A stretch of 64,000 nucleotides of DNA from Pseudomonas paraversuta. GTDB taxonomy: Bacteria > Pseudomonadota > Gammaproteobacteria > Pseudomonadales > Pseudomonadaceae. The stretch is taken from assembly GCF_904063065.1 (NCBI RefSeq), contig NZ_CAJFCL010000010.1, positions 97,377-161,376 on the forward strand. The letters run 5' to 3'. The position numbers and the translations under genes are program-made. How positions within the stretch are numbered: the stretch's first letter is position 1; each line of letters opens with the position of its first letter. Of this stretch, positions 1 to 8,804 are shown one piece after another. A model generated the notes under the pieces. That model did no database searches. It had not been told where the DNA came from and saw only the letters and a program-made list of their open reading frames with translations.

Positions 1-250
1 ATTCGAACACCCTGGGAGCTTGTAGTAATGATAAAAACGGCAGCGCTTTCGCCGTGTCGTACGTCATCGTACAACTATAAATATAATCGTCAATCCAAAT
101 TCTTCAAATTGCCTGCACAGGGGTTCCGTTGCCGAGCCACAAACCAGAGCAAAGGCCCGTGGTACAAGGGTTTCTGAAGGTTGGCGGCTGGATGAAAATT
201 AATTCAAGGACGGATGCAGGTTGTACGAGAAGACGCCACAACCGCAACCA
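1..250. other. Left-edge non-coding stretch
   Basis: No convincing gene is visible here. Short open frames lack a plausible ribosome-binding site and do not resemble a known protein. The stretch leads into the palindromic element at 251-355 and then into the 3' end of the FadR-type gene. A gene cut by the left edge cannot be excluded. Confidence 0.4.
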
Positions 251-355
251 TAGTCGCTGACGAGGCACCAGGCTGCGAGCTTTTCGAGGGAAGCCCTGCT
301 TCCAGGCTACGACTGCTTCGCAGCCGATCGCAGCCCCGTGCCTCGTCAGCGACTA
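251..355. repeat. REP-like palindromic element, family C
   Basis: An 18-bp perfect inverted repeat forms the outer arms: 251-268 begins TAGTCGCTGACGAGG, and 338-355 is its complement. A nested 8-bp pair, GGCTGCGA at 271-278 and TCGCAGCC at 328-335, lies inside. The layout of outer arms, inner arms and GC-rich core is typical of Pseudomonas REP/BIME elements. A second member of the family lies at 41183-41297. It sits just downstream of the FadR-type gene, where it could act as a transcription stop or mRNA stabiliser. Confidence 0.8.
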
Positions 356-374
356 GGGGTTCGCGGGGGTTCGA

Positions 375-1121
375 TCAACCCCTTGCTTCGGCTTCTTCGT
401 GGGCATGGCGCAGTCGTTCGCGACTGTTGGTCAGGTGCAGGCGCATGGCGGCCCGGGCGGCGTCCGAGTCCTGGCGGGCAATGGCGGTGTAGATTTCTTC
501 GTGCTCCCGGCTCAGGCGATGCATGTACTGCTGCTGGTCATCATGGGCCAGGTGCGCAGAGTTGAGCCGGGTACGGGGAATGATGCTGGTACCCAGGTGA
601 GTCATGATATCGGTGAAGTAGCGGTTGCCCGTCGACAACGCAATCTGTAGATGAAACTGGAAATCCGAAGCCACCGCATCACCGTCACGGGCGGTATTTT
701 CGTTCAACGCATCCAGTGCCGCCCGCATCGCGGCCAGTTGCTCGTCGCTGCGCCGCTGGGCGGCCAGCCCGGCAGACTCGACTTCGAGGCTGATACGCAG
801 TTCAAGAATCGCCAACACATCACGCAAAGTGACCACGGTGGCCGGGTCGATGCGAAAACCGCTCGGGCTCGGTGTGTCCAGCACAAAAGTGCCGATGCCA
901 TGCCGGGTCTCGACCTGGCCTGCTGCCTGCAAACGAGAAATCGCCTCACGTACCACCGTGCGGCTGACCCCGTGCGCTTCCATGATCGCGGACTCGGTGG
1001 GTAGTTTGTCACCTCGTTTGAGCAAGCCGTCACGAATCTGTTCGGACAGCACCGTCACCAACTCCTGCGCGAGGCTGCGGCGTTTGCGCGGAAGGCGGGG
1101 GACGTCGTTTGGGTTTTCCAT
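375..1121 (-). CDS. GntR/FadR-family transcriptional regulator (FCD domain)
   Basis: This 248-residue protein has the two-part FadR layout. An N-terminal winged helix spans about residues 12-80, with the signature LPTESAIMEAHGVSRTVVREA. An all-helical FCD ligand domain follows, with likely metal ligands in SDFQFH and later His residues. I chose the ATG at 1121, preceded by GAGAAAG, over an upstream in-frame ATG at 1172, because the extra 17 residues do not look like the family. It is the last gene of a minus-strand series of polyamine and amidohydrolase genes and probably regulates part of it. FadR relatives typically sense small carboxylates. The ligand here cannot be read from sequence. Confidence 0.88.
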   Translation of the reverse strand: MENPNDVPRLPRKRRSLAQELVTVLSEQIRDGLLKRGDKLPTESAIMEAHGVSRTVVREAISRLQAAGQVETRHGIGTFVLDTPSPSGFRIDPATVVTLRDVLAILELRISLEVESAGLAAQRRSDEQLAAMRAALDALNENTARDGDAVASDFQFHLQIALSTGNRYFTDIMTHLGTSIIPRTRLNSAHLAHDDQQQYMHRLSREHEEIYTAIARQDSDAARAAMRLHLTNSRERLRHAHEEAEARG

Positions 1122-1233
1122 GGTGAAAATCTTTCTCGGATTCAAGGGCATCGGGGCAAAACATCCACGCATGATAGCTCAAGCGGGTTGTACGATCACA
1201 TGCTGAGCTTGCCGACACCCTTGCAACCCCGGT

Positions 1234-2010
1234 TTAGAAGGTTTTGCTGGCGCTGGCCAGCAGGGTCGCACCACACACATCGTCATAACCGGTGTAGCTC
1301 TGGCACTCGGCTTTCGACAGGCTGGTGTCGATGTAACTCAAGCCCCAGCTGACGCCGACAAAGTCGCGAGTAAGCTTGATTTCCCAATCGGTGTAGTCCG
1401 CCCGCCCCTTGCCGCTGTCGCTGAAAAAAACCTTGTCCTTGTAGTCCACATATTCATAACGCAGCTCTAAACCGAACTCTGCAGGCAACAGCGTGCGGTA
1501 GCCGACAAAAAACGTCGACAAGTCCTCGTCTTTTTTACCTTCATGAAATTCGCCGTTCTCGTCCTCGTATTCCGGACCCTGCATGTTGGTGACATATTTG
1601 CCCCCCAGTAATACACCGTACACATCCAGCACGGTCTGCACGTCGCTCTGGTTGTAGCCGCTTTCACGGGGATATTCATAACGGGTGTAGAAAGTATCCA
1701 GGCTGATGTTGTCGTTGATTTGCCAGGCATAGCCGGCGTAGTACTCGATTTCCTGGCGCGCTTTTGAGCCATAGCCGAAATTGACATTGGAGGTCCAGAT
1801 ACCGGCGTACAAACCACTGGCGTGGCTGAGTGTGACGGCCAGTTGCGCGGCAGGATCGCCCTTGGTTTGTGAAAGCCCGTTGGCCCGGTAATCACTGACC
1901 AGCGTGGGGGTGATCAGCAGGGAAAACTGATCATTGAGTTCCACCGCCTGGGCGCTGAGCAATGGCGACAGGGCGAGACCGGCAAGCATGAAGACTGAGG
2001 CTGCGTTCAT
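1234..2010 (-). CDS. TorF-family putative outer-membrane porin
   Basis: A 258-residue exported protein. Residues 1-22 form a Sec signal peptide ending in SAQA, followed by alternating beta-rich segments such as GLYAGIWTSNVNFG and a C-terminal aromatic residue (final KTF), as in outer-membrane barrels. The segment SDYRANGLSQT matches the start of the TorF/Gcw_chp family. The ATG at 2010 is preferred because AGAGAAACC precedes it; an upstream ATG at 2040 would put charged residues before the signal peptide. It lies between the exported amidohydrolase and the FadR-type regulator, so it may admit the polyamine-related substrate of this locus. That role is inference. Confidence 0.82.
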   Translation of the reverse strand: MNAASVFMLAGLALSPLLSAQAVELNDQFSLLITPTLVSDYRANGLSQTKGDPAAQLAVTLSHASGLYAGIWTSNVNFGYGSKARQEIEYYAGYAWQINDNISLDTFYTRYEYPRESGYNQSDVQTVLDVYGVLLGGKYVTNMQGPEYEDENGEFHEGKKDEDLSTFFVGYRTLLPAEFGLELRYEYVDYKDKVFFSDSGKGRADYTDWEIKLTRDFVGVSWGLSYIDTSLSKAECQSYTGYDDVCGATLLASASKTF

Positions 2011-2104
2011 AGGGTTTCTCTTGTTTTTATAGAGCTGCATGGAAACTCACCCACGGCTGCGCCGGACGCCACGGGGTCGTGGCGCCAGAGGCAGGGTTTT
2101 TCAA

Positions 2105-3847
2105 TCAGGCTTCGGGGGCGTTTACCGGCTTACCGGCGAAGTAGGTTTTCAGCACTTTGGTATCGTACAACTCGTGGTCGCCGACGTTGAACACATCACG
2201 ATCGAGGATGATCAGGTCAGCCTGCTTGCCCGGTGCCAGGGAACCGATCTGTTCAGCAAGCCCCAGGGTTTTGGCAGCGTTGATGGTGTAGGCGTAAAAC
2301 ATGGTCTGGCGATCGACTCGTTCTTTGGCATTGAGCACGCCCATGGGGCCATCGCGAGTAACGGCCTGGCCGATGGCGTTCCACGGGTTAGGGCTCGATA
2401 CCGGCCAGTCACTGGCACCCGAAATCATCGCACCCGCGTCCTGCAGGGATTTGGCCGGGTACTGATAGCCATAAGCGAAGGCACTGATATAAGGCTTGAC
2501 CAGGTCAATGGTGTAGCTCTCCTCGATGGCCCACAGCAGTTGCATCGAGGCAATCACACCGAGCTGGGCAAAGCGTGGAAACTCTTTGGGATTGACCAGT
2601 TGCAGGTGGCTGATGCTATGGGCCACCGGGGTCGGATTGAGCTTGCGCGCATACTCAAAACCGTTGAGTGACTCACGTACCGCGCGGTCACCGACTGCGT
2701 GCATGTGCACGATCCAGCCGCGCTTTTCTGCCGCGACCACCAGCTCACCGAAGTGCGCCGGGTCGATCAACAGCTCGCCATTTTTGTTGCTGTTTTTATA
2801 CGGCACGATCACCGCTGCGGTTTGCCCCGGGTACTCCAGAATGCCGTCGGCAAACACCTTGATCCCGGGGAATGTGAGGTTGGGCACGCCTTCGAACTGC
2901 TTCATGACCCGGGCCAGCACTTCAAGATCGGCAGGCTTGCTTTGGGAGTTGGTGAGCATCAGCGCCGCGACGTGGGCGGTGAGCTCGCCATTTTCTGCAA
3001 GCTGGCGATAAAGCGGCAGCACCCCCAGGGTTTGCTCGGTAGCCGTGAAATCAAACAGCGCGTCACCGGGGCCAGCGTTGGAGGCCGCGTCCATCCAGGC
3101 CGTCACCCCGTATTGATTATTGACCTTTACCGCTTCGCGGGCAGCTTTGAGCATGACCTCAGGACTTGCCGGAGGAATCTGGCCCCGGACCTGGTCCCAG
3201 CGCGACTCGGCAAAAAAACCGGTTGGAGTGAAGTCTGCTTCGTGGCCCACATAGCCCTGCTCGTTGGCTGGCAGGCTTTTGACCAAGGCGGCATCAATTT
3301 TCGCACGCTTGAGCATCGCGTTATTGGCCCAGCCGGTGTGCCCGTCGATGCCGCTCAATACCAACGGCTGATCGGCCCAGCGGCCCTGATTGAAAATTTT
3401 CCCCAGCTCCCGCGCCTGCTCCCAATAAGCAGAACTGACCCCGGCAATATTGATCACGTCGCCCGACCGCGCGGTGCCCGCCTTGTCCTGCTCGATGATC
3501 CATTGCTCAAGTTCGGGCAGCGGTTTTTCTTCGTCGAGCAAATTCGCCCCCAGACTGTTCAGACCGGCGCTCACCGGATGACTGTGGGTATCAATCATCC
3601 CGGGCATCAGCACCTTGCCTGCCAGGTCGACACGCTGGGTGCCGCTGTCGGCCAGTGCCTGGATTTCGGCATCACTGCCCACCTTGCTGATTTTGCCGTT
3701 TTCCACCGCCACGGCGCTGACCAAGGGCTGACCCGGCACGCCGGTGAATACCTTGCCATTGATGAACACCAGGTCGGCAGCGGCCAGAGCTGGCAAAGAC
3801 GGCAACGCGAACAGCGCGGCCAGCACACAGGGGGTAAATCGCTTCAT
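2105..3847 (-). CDS. Exported amidohydrolase (YtcJ-like, amidohydrolase family 3)
   Basis: A 580-residue metal-dependent hydrolase with an N-terminal signal peptide (residues 1-24, LPSLPALAA), so it is probably periplasmic. The metal-binding HxH of DTHSHP is at His88 and His90. A later segment WIVHMHAVGDRAV and a conserved SDWPV motif are typical of YtcJ-like amidohydrolases. The C terminus ends with the usual LAPGKQADLIILD strand. The ATG at 3847 follows AAGGACC; 37 upstream in-frame residues are unlikely to be translated. It follows the polyamine oxidase on the same strand, separated by a hairpin. The substrate is unknown; family members act on amides or cyclic amides. Confidence 0.87.
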   Translation of the reverse strand: MKRFTPCVLAALFALPSLPALAAADLVFINGKVFTGVPGQPLVSAVAVENGKISKVGSDAEIQALADSGTQRVDLAGKVLMPGMIDTHSHPVSAGLNSLGANLLDEEKPLPELEQWIIEQDKAGTARSGDVINIAGVSSAYWEQARELGKIFNQGRWADQPLVLSGIDGHTGWANNAMLKRAKIDAALVKSLPANEQGYVGHEADFTPTGFFAESRWDQVRGQIPPASPEVMLKAAREAVKVNNQYGVTAWMDAASNAGPGDALFDFTATEQTLGVLPLYRQLAENGELTAHVAALMLTNSQSKPADLEVLARVMKQFEGVPNLTFPGIKVFADGILEYPGQTAAVIVPYKNSNKNGELLIDPAHFGELVVAAEKRGWIVHMHAVGDRAVRESLNGFEYARKLNPTPVAHSISHLQLVNPKEFPRFAQLGVIASMQLLWAIEESYTIDLVKPYISAFAYGYQYPAKSLQDAGAMISGASDWPVSSPNPWNAIGQAVTRDGPMGVLNAKERVDRQTMFYAYTINAAKTLGLAEQIGSLAPGKQADLIILDRDVFNVGDHELYDTKVLKTYFAGKPVNAPEA

Positions 3848-3886
3848 GTGAAGGTCCTTAGAGGATTTTCTTGTTGTTGTCAGACA

Positions 3887-3923
3887 CACCCTTCGGGAGC
3901 TGGCAACCAGCTCCCGAAGGGTG
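3887..3923 (-). terminator. Hairpin between oxidase and amidohydrolase genes
   Basis: A perfect 17-bp inverted repeat (3887-3903 and 3907-3923) with a 3-nt loop begins directly after the stop codon of the FAD oxidase. No T-run follows on the minus strand, so it is either an inefficient terminator or an mRNA-processing or stabilising hairpin separating the oxidase from the amidohydrolase gene. Confidence 0.55.
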
Positions 3924-3924
3924 A

Positions 3925-5223
3925 TTAATGCCCTGCTATTTCCTTGAGCCGGTACCACAACATGCCCAGCGCCAGCAGCGGTGAACGCAGGTGCTTGCCC
4001 CCCGGGAATGTCATGTGTGGCACGCGGCTGAACAGTTCGAAACCATTGCTCTGTTCAAGGCTGATCGCTTGCGCGACCAGGCGCGCCGCCATATGCGTGG
4101 TGTTGATCCCGTGCCCGGCATACGCCTGGGCATAAAACACGTTGGGATGGGCCTGCAACCGGCCGATCTGCGGCAGCCGGTTGGCACCGATGCCGATCAT
4201 GCCGCTCCACTGGAAGTCGATGCGCTTGCCCGCCAGCTGCGGGAAGACCTCCAGCATTTTCGGGCGCATGTAACCGGCGATGTCCTGCAAGGTGCGCCCC
4301 GAGTAATGGCACGCGCCCCCGAACAACAGGCGTCGGTCAGCCGACAACCGATAGTAATCAAGCCCTACCCGCTGATCGCACAAAGCGCGATTGTCCGGAA
4401 TCAGCGCACTGGCCAGCTCCTCGCTCAAGGGTTCGGTGGCGATGACATAGCTGGCAGCGGCCAGCACCTTGCCACTGAGTGCCGGCTCCAGCTCGCCCAG
4501 ATGGGCATTGCCGGCGAGTACCAGGGTTTTGGCCCTGACCACGCCGCTGGCGGTATGGACCCGGATCTGCGGGCCATATTCGATACGGGTGGCGGCACTG
4601 TTCTGGTACAACCTGACGCCCAGTTGCTGAGCTACCCGGGCTTCGCCCAGTGCCAGATTGAGCGGATGCAAGTGCCCCGAGCCTTCATCAGTCAGCCCGC
4701 CGAGGTAGCGATCGGAACCCACCACCCGGTGCATGTCAGTGCGCCCGATCAGCTCGACCTTGTGCCTGTAGCCCAGCCTGTGCAGCGACTCTTGCTCGGC
4801 GATCAGGTTTTCAACATGGCGCGGGGTATTGGCCAGCTCGCAGAACCCCCAGCGCAAGTCGCAGTCGATGGCATGTTTTTCGATGCGCTGACGCACCAGA
4901 TCCACTGCGTCCAGGCCCAGATGTTCCAGCACTCTGACGCCTTCACGGCCGATGGTTTTTTCGTGCGCATCCAGATCGTGACCCACCCCGCGAATCAACT
5001 GCCCGCCGTTACGGCCACTGGCACCCCAGGCGACTTGATGCGCCTCGAGCACGATCACCGAATGGCCGCGCTCCGCCAGTTCAATTGCGGTATTCAACCC
5101 GGTAAAACCCGCGCCGATGATGCACACGTCCGCCTCGGCCTGCCCCTCAAGTACCGGGCAAGTGAGCTGCTGATTGCGGGTGGCGCTGTAATAGGTATGC
5201 GGTAAAGACAGCATGGACGTCAT
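3925..5223 (-). CDS. puuB: FAD-dependent oxidoreductase, gamma-glutamylputrescine oxidase-like (PuuB family)
   Basis: A 432-residue DAO-type flavoprotein. The N-terminal dinucleotide-binding motif GAGFTG lies at residues 37-42, followed by the acidic end of the second strand (VIVLEAHQVAWGASGRNGGQ), which is the PuuB/DadA-type FAD signature. A C-terminal YAGHGINTTH segment matches the PuuB family. The expected reaction is oxidation of gamma-glutamylputrescine to the aldehyde with release of ammonia and hydrogen peroxide. The context supports this: a gamma-glutamylpolyamine synthetase and a polyamine-binding protein are encoded just upstream on the same strand. The exact amine substrate may differ, since pseudomonads carry several PuuB paralogs. 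Confidence 0.85.
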   Translation of the reverse strand: MTSMLSLPHTYYSATRNQQLTCPVLEGQAEADVCIIGAGFTGLNTAIELAERGHSVIVLEAHQVAWGASGRNGGQLIRGVGHDLDAHEKTIGREGVRVLEHLGLDAVDLVRQRIEKHAIDCDLRWGFCELANTPRHVENLIAEQESLHRLGYRHKVELIGRTDMHRVVGSDRYLGGLTDEGSGHLHPLNLALGEARVAQQLGVRLYQNSAATRIEYGPQIRVHTASGVVRAKTLVLAGNAHLGELEPALSGKVLAAASYVIATEPLSEELASALIPDNRALCDQRVGLDYYRLSADRRLLFGGACHYSGRTLQDIAGYMRPKMLEVFPQLAGKRIDFQWSGMIGIGANRLPQIGRLQAHPNVFYAQAYAGHGINTTHMAARLVAQAISLEQSNGFELFSRVPHMTFPGGKHLRSPLLALGMLWYRLKEIAGH

Positions 5224-5245
5224 AAAGAATTTGCCTGCTCAGTGA

Positions 5246-5267
5246 CCGGGCACCCCTGGGTGCCCGG
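5246..5267 (-). promoter_or_regulatory. Intra-operon hairpin
   Basis: A 10-bp perfect palindrome (5246-5255 and 5258-5267, CCGGGCACCC and its complement) lies between the stop of the binding-protein gene and the start of the oxidase gene. There is no T-run. Hairpins in this position, after a substrate-binding-protein gene, often protect the upstream mRNA and give higher expression of the binding protein. That role is inferred. Confidence 0.55.
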
Positions 5268-5274
5268 CACAGGA

Positions 5275-6363
5275 TTAACGACCGGACTTGAACTTGTTCC
5301 ACGAGCGCGTCATCCAGCGCATAAGGTCAGGTGGCAGCTCCGATGACACATAGAGCTTGGCCTGCACCGACTCGGGCGGGTAGATCGACGGGTTGTGGGT
5401 AATTTCATCACTCATCAGGGCCGTGGCCTGGGTGTTGGCATTGGCATACCCCACGTACTCGCTGATTTTGGCAATCACCTCGGGTTGCAGCAGGTAATTG
5501 ATAAACGCGTGGGCCTGCTTGGGGTTCTTGGCATCGGCCGGGATGGTCAGCATGTCGAACCACAGGTTGCCCCCCTCTTTGGGCACCACGTAGGCAATGT
5601 TCACCCCGTTGCCCGCCTCTTGCGCACGATGGATGGCCTGGTACACGTCTCCGGAATAACCGAAGGCGATACAAATGTCGCCGTTGGCCAGGTCGGTCAC
5701 GTATTTGGAGGAATGGAAGTAGCTGATGTAAGGCCGCAGTGGCTGCAGTTTTTTCTCGGCGACCTTGTAGTCCTCAGGCTTCAGGCTGCGGGCGTCGAGC
5801 CCCAGATAGTTGAGCATCGACGGCATCACTTCGTCGGCGGAGTCCATAAAGGCAACACCGCAGCTTTTGAGTTTCTTCAGGTTTTCAGGCTCGAACAGCA
5901 CGCTCCAGGAGTCTATTTTGTCGATGCCAAGCACCTGCTTGACCTTGTCGACGTTGTAGCCAATGCCATTGGTGCCCCACAGATAAGGCACCGCGTACTC
6001 ATTGCCCGGGTCGTTGGCTTCCAGGCGCGCCAGCAACACCGGGTCAAGATTCTTCCAGTTGGGAATCTGGGACTTGTCGAGTTTCTGGAACACCCCGGCC
6101 TTGATCTGACGCCCCAGGAAGTGGTTGCTCGGCACGACCACGTCGTAGCCGGTGCGCCCGGCCAGCAACTTGCCTTCCAGGGTTTCGTTGGAGTCAAACA
6201 CGTCATAAACCGGCTTGATCCCGGTCTGATGCTCAAAGTTCACCAACGTGTCTTCGGCAATGTAGTCCGTCCAGTTATAGATATTGACCACGTCTTGCGC
6301 CGACGCCTGGCCAGCAAGGCCGCAAAGTGCCGCGAGCGTCAGTTTCAGGGCGATACGTTTCAT
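5275..6363 (-). CDS. Polyamine ABC transporter periplasmic binding protein (PotF/SpuD family)
   Basis: A 362-residue binding protein. It has a Sec signal peptide (residues 1-22, ending GQASA) and a mature start VVNIYNWTDYI, the hallmark of PotD/PotF/SpuD proteins. The spacing of AAAGG favours the ATG at 6363 over one two codons upstream. It should bind putrescine or spermidine in the periplasm and deliver it to a PotGHI/SpuFGH-type permease. No permease or ATPase gene is present in this locus, so it must share a transporter encoded elsewhere or act in sensing. Its neighbours, a glutamine-synthetase-like enzyme and an FAD oxidase, point to putrescine. Confidence 0.9.
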   Translation of the reverse strand: MKRIALKLTLAALCGLAGQASAQDVVNIYNWTDYIAEDTLVNFEHQTGIKPVYDVFDSNETLEGKLLAGRTGYDVVVPSNHFLGRQIKAGVFQKLDKSQIPNWKNLDPVLLARLEANDPGNEYAVPYLWGTNGIGYNVDKVKQVLGIDKIDSWSVLFEPENLKKLKSCGVAFMDSADEVMPSMLNYLGLDARSLKPEDYKVAEKKLQPLRPYISYFHSSKYVTDLANGDICIAFGYSGDVYQAIHRAQEAGNGVNIAYVVPKEGGNLWFDMLTIPADAKNPKQAHAFINYLLQPEVIAKISEYVGYANANTQATALMSDEITHNPSIYPPESVQAKLYVSSELPPDLMRWMTRSWNKFKSGR

Positions 6364-6416
6364 CCACATGTCCTTTCTCTGAGTACATTTTGCAATGCTT
6401 TGGCCGCAGGTACGGC

Positions 6417-7775
6417 CTACACGCTGAACAGCAGGAACTCGCGTTCCCAGGAACTGATGACCTGTTTGTAGTTCTCGTGCTCGACGCGCTTGACCGCGAC
6501 AAAGCCCTTGGTGAAACGCTCACCCAGATATTTTTTCGCCATGTCCGACTGCTCCATGCATTCCAGCGCAGCTTCCAGGGTCAGCGGCAGGCGCAGGTTG
6601 CGCCGTTCATAGCCGCGGCCGACCACCGGCGCGCTCGGTTCGATACCCTCGACCATACCTGCATAACCGCAGAGCAGACTGGCGGCCAGGGCCAGATAGG
6701 GGTTGGCATCGGCACCGGCCAGGCGGTTTTCCACGCGGCGGTTCTGCGGATCGGAGTCCGGCACGCGCAGGCCGACGGTACGGTTTTCTTCGCCCCATTC
6801 CACGTTCACCGGGGCCGAGGTATCGGGCAGGAAGCGGCGGAACGAGTTCACGTTGGGGGCGAACAGCGGCAGGGTTTCAGGGATGTATTTTTGCAGGCCG
6901 CCAATGTGATGCATGAACAGCTCGCTCATGCTGCCATCGGGATTGGAGAACACCGAAACTCCGGTCTCCAGATCGACCACGCTCTGGTGGACATGCATGG
7001 CGCTGCCCGGTTCACCGGTCATCGGCTTGGCCATGAAGGTGGCGCTGACGTCATGTTTGAGCGCCGCTTCACGCATGGTTCTTTTGAAAATAATGATCTG
7101 GTCGGCCAGGGACAGCGCGCCACCGTGACGGAAGTTGATTTCCATCTGAGCAGTGCCTTCCTCGTGAATCAGGGTGTCCAGATCCAGCCCCTGGGCTTCG
7201 CTCCAGTCATACATGTCTTCAAACAGCGGATCGAATTCGTTGGTAGCCTCGATTGAATATGACTGGCGCCCGGTCTCCTGGCGGCCCGAACGGCCGACCG
7301 GGGGTTTCAACGGATAGTCCGGGTCAGGGCTGCGCTGGGTCAGGTAGAACTCCATTTCCGGCGCCACGATCGGCTTCCAGCCACGGGCGGTATAGAGGCT
7401 CAGGACTTTTTTCAGCAGGTTGCGCGGCGACAGCTCGATGGCGTTGCCCTGCTTGTCATAGGTGTCGTGAATCACCTGGGCGGTGGGCTCGGAGGCCCAG
7501 GGCACGATAAACACGGCGTCCTGATCCGGACGGCAATGCATGTCGATATCTGCGGCATCCAGCAACTCGTAGTAAATATCGTCTTCGACGTAATCCCCGG
7601 TAACGGTCTGCAACAGAACGCTCTCCGGCAGGCGCATGCCCTGCTCGTTGAGGAACTTGTTGGTCGGCGATATTTTGCCCCGTGCGATGCCGCTTAAATC
7701 AGAGATGAGGCACTCAACTTCGGTGATTTTGTTTTCTTTTAGCCAATGGCTGAGTCGATCCAGATTGCCTTTCAT
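6417..7775 (-). CDS. spuB: Gamma-glutamylpolyamine synthetase (PuuA/SpuB, glutamine synthetase family)
   Basis: A 452-residue glutamine-synthetase-fold enzyme, the usual length of SpuB/PuuA rather than of GlnA. The N terminus (KITEVECLISDLSGIARGK) is typical of the GS type III-like amine ligases. The GS catalytic segments are visible: the substrate/metal region around VAPEMEFYL, the MHVHQSV ATP/metal motif and the ENRTVGLRVP segment. The ATG at 7775 follows AAGAGGC. The enzyme should ligate glutamate to putrescine or a related amine using ATP, the first step of the gamma-glutamylated pathway completed by the PuuB-like oxidase. Substrate preference among polyamines and monoamines cannot be decided here. 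Confidence 0.9.
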   Translation of the reverse strand: MKGNLDRLSHWLKENKITEVECLISDLSGIARGKISPTNKFLNEQGMRLPESVLLQTVTGDYVEDDIYYELLDAADIDMHCRPDQDAVFIVPWASEPTAQVIHDTYDKQGNAIELSPRNLLKKVLSLYTARGWKPIVAPEMEFYLTQRSPDPDYPLKPPVGRSGRQETGRQSYSIEATNEFDPLFEDMYDWSEAQGLDLDTLIHEEGTAQMEINFRHGGALSLADQIIIFKRTMREAALKHDVSATFMAKPMTGEPGSAMHVHQSVVDLETGVSVFSNPDGSMSELFMHHIGGLQKYIPETLPLFAPNVNSFRRFLPDTSAPVNVEWGEENRTVGLRVPDSDPQNRRVENRLAGADANPYLALAASLLCGYAGMVEGIEPSAPVVGRGYERRNLRLPLTLEAALECMEQSDMAKKYLGERFTKGFVAVKRVEHENYKQVISSWEREFLLFSV

Positions 7776-7887
7776 AACGCCTCTTACAGGAATTTGACTG
7801 GGCGCCACATGACGACCCGGTTCCATGCTGCAAGGCGATAGTGCAATCGTGGGCAGGAGGGCTTCTATCCGATTTGCGCTTTTATTA

Positions 7888-7906
7888 ACGCCCCATTTTG
7901 GGGCGT
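7888..7906 (-). terminator. Probable terminator of the AraC-type gene
   Basis: A 7-bp GC-rich stem (7888-7894 and 7900-7906, ACGCCCC/GGGGCGT) with a 5-nt loop lies 19 bp after the stop of the AraC-type gene. Only a short T/A-rich tail follows on the minus strand, so the call is moderate. Confidence 0.5.
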
Positions 7907-7925
7907 CAGAGGAACTCAGGCGGCG

Positions 7926-8804
7926 TCAGCGAGGGCGCAGCAAGGTCTGGCTGGGCAGTTCGCCAAACAGGCTGCGGTAGGTCTGGGAGAAACGCCCCAG
8001 GTGCCAGAATGACCAGCGCATGGCGATTTCCGCCACCCGGGTATCGCCGGGGGTGCAGCGCAGCAAATCCCGGCGGGCAAAATTCAACCGCCGCAAGCGC
8101 TGCCACTGGCTCGGCGAAACCCCGGCGAAAGAAGTGAAGCTGTGCTGCAACTGGCGAACGGAAACGCCGACCCCCTTGGCCAGGTGCAATACATCCAGGT
8201 GTTCCTGGGGGCTGGCCATGACCAGATCAAATACTCGCTGTATCAGCCGCCGATCATGGGCAAGGTGTTTCTGGCTGGTGCGGTCCGGCGCCTGGCTGGG
8301 GCAGTCGAGGATATACAGGCAATCGTCGACCAGTTGCTGCGCCAGGCTTTCCTCGATCAGGGGCGAGTGCTGGGTGGCCAGCTGCTGCAATGTACGGCTC
8401 AGCCAGCGGCCAAAAACCTGGCTTTGCTGAGACACCAGCTGCGTCAGGAACAGGCCGTCCATGTTGCTCAGGTTATCGAGCCGGCTTAAATAGCGGGGGC
8501 CGATCACGACTCCGACTTCCTGATAGTTCTCGGGGGTGATCCAGGTGTTTTGCGTGTCTTCATTGAGCAGATACAGGGAGCCGTTACGCGTATCGAAACT
8601 GAAGACCAGTGAGTCTGCCGGCGCTTGAAAATGCTGCTCGATGCGCGTGTTCATGCGTTCTTCATAGGCTTCAATGCCATTGAGCTGCATGTGCACCACT
8701 GCACCGTGGAAACAGCCCGCGGACATTTGCTGGTAATGCTCATGCCAGCCCGCGATGACTAATTGCTGATCCACATCCGCCGTGTCATGGGATTGAATCT
8801 GCAT
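7926..8804 (-). CDS. AraC-family transcriptional regulator
   Basis: A 292-residue regulator. The C-terminal third holds the two AraC helix-turn-helix motifs: LHLAKGVGVSVRQLQHSF and then a second helix pair in IAMRWSFWHLGRFSQTYRS, ending in the conserved FGELPSQTL. The N-terminal portion is a cupin-like sensor region without recognised motifs. I took the ATG at 8804, preceded by AAGGAAGGG. The frame stays open much further upstream only because it runs into the 78-bp repeat array. It is the first gene of the polyamine locus on this strand and the likely activator of it; the inducer is unknown. Confidence 0.88.
   Translation of the reverse strand: MQIQSHDTADVDQQLVIAGWHEHYQQMSAGCFHGAVVHMQLNGIEAYEERMNTRIEQHFQAPADSLVFSFDTRNGSLYLLNEDTQNTWITPENYQEVGVVIGPRYLSRLDNLSNMDGLFLTQLVSQQSQVFGRWLSRTLQQLATQHSPLIEESLAQQLVDDCLYILDCPSQAPDRTSQKHLAHDRRLIQRVFDLVMASPQEHLDVLHLAKGVGVSVRQLQHSFTSFAGVSPSQWQRLRRLNFARRDLLRCTPGDTRVAEIAMRWSFWHLGRFSQTYRSLFGELPSQTLLRPR

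Noticed and set aside
2699..3928. A 409-residue plus-strand frame opposite the amidohydrolase
   Set aside because: Antisense shadow of a high-GC gene; the minus-strand frame has the catalytic motifs.
7776..7925. A sigma-54 promoter upstream of the SpuB-like gene
   Set aside because: A segment slightly resembling the -24/-12 consensus lacks the essential GG and correct spacing.
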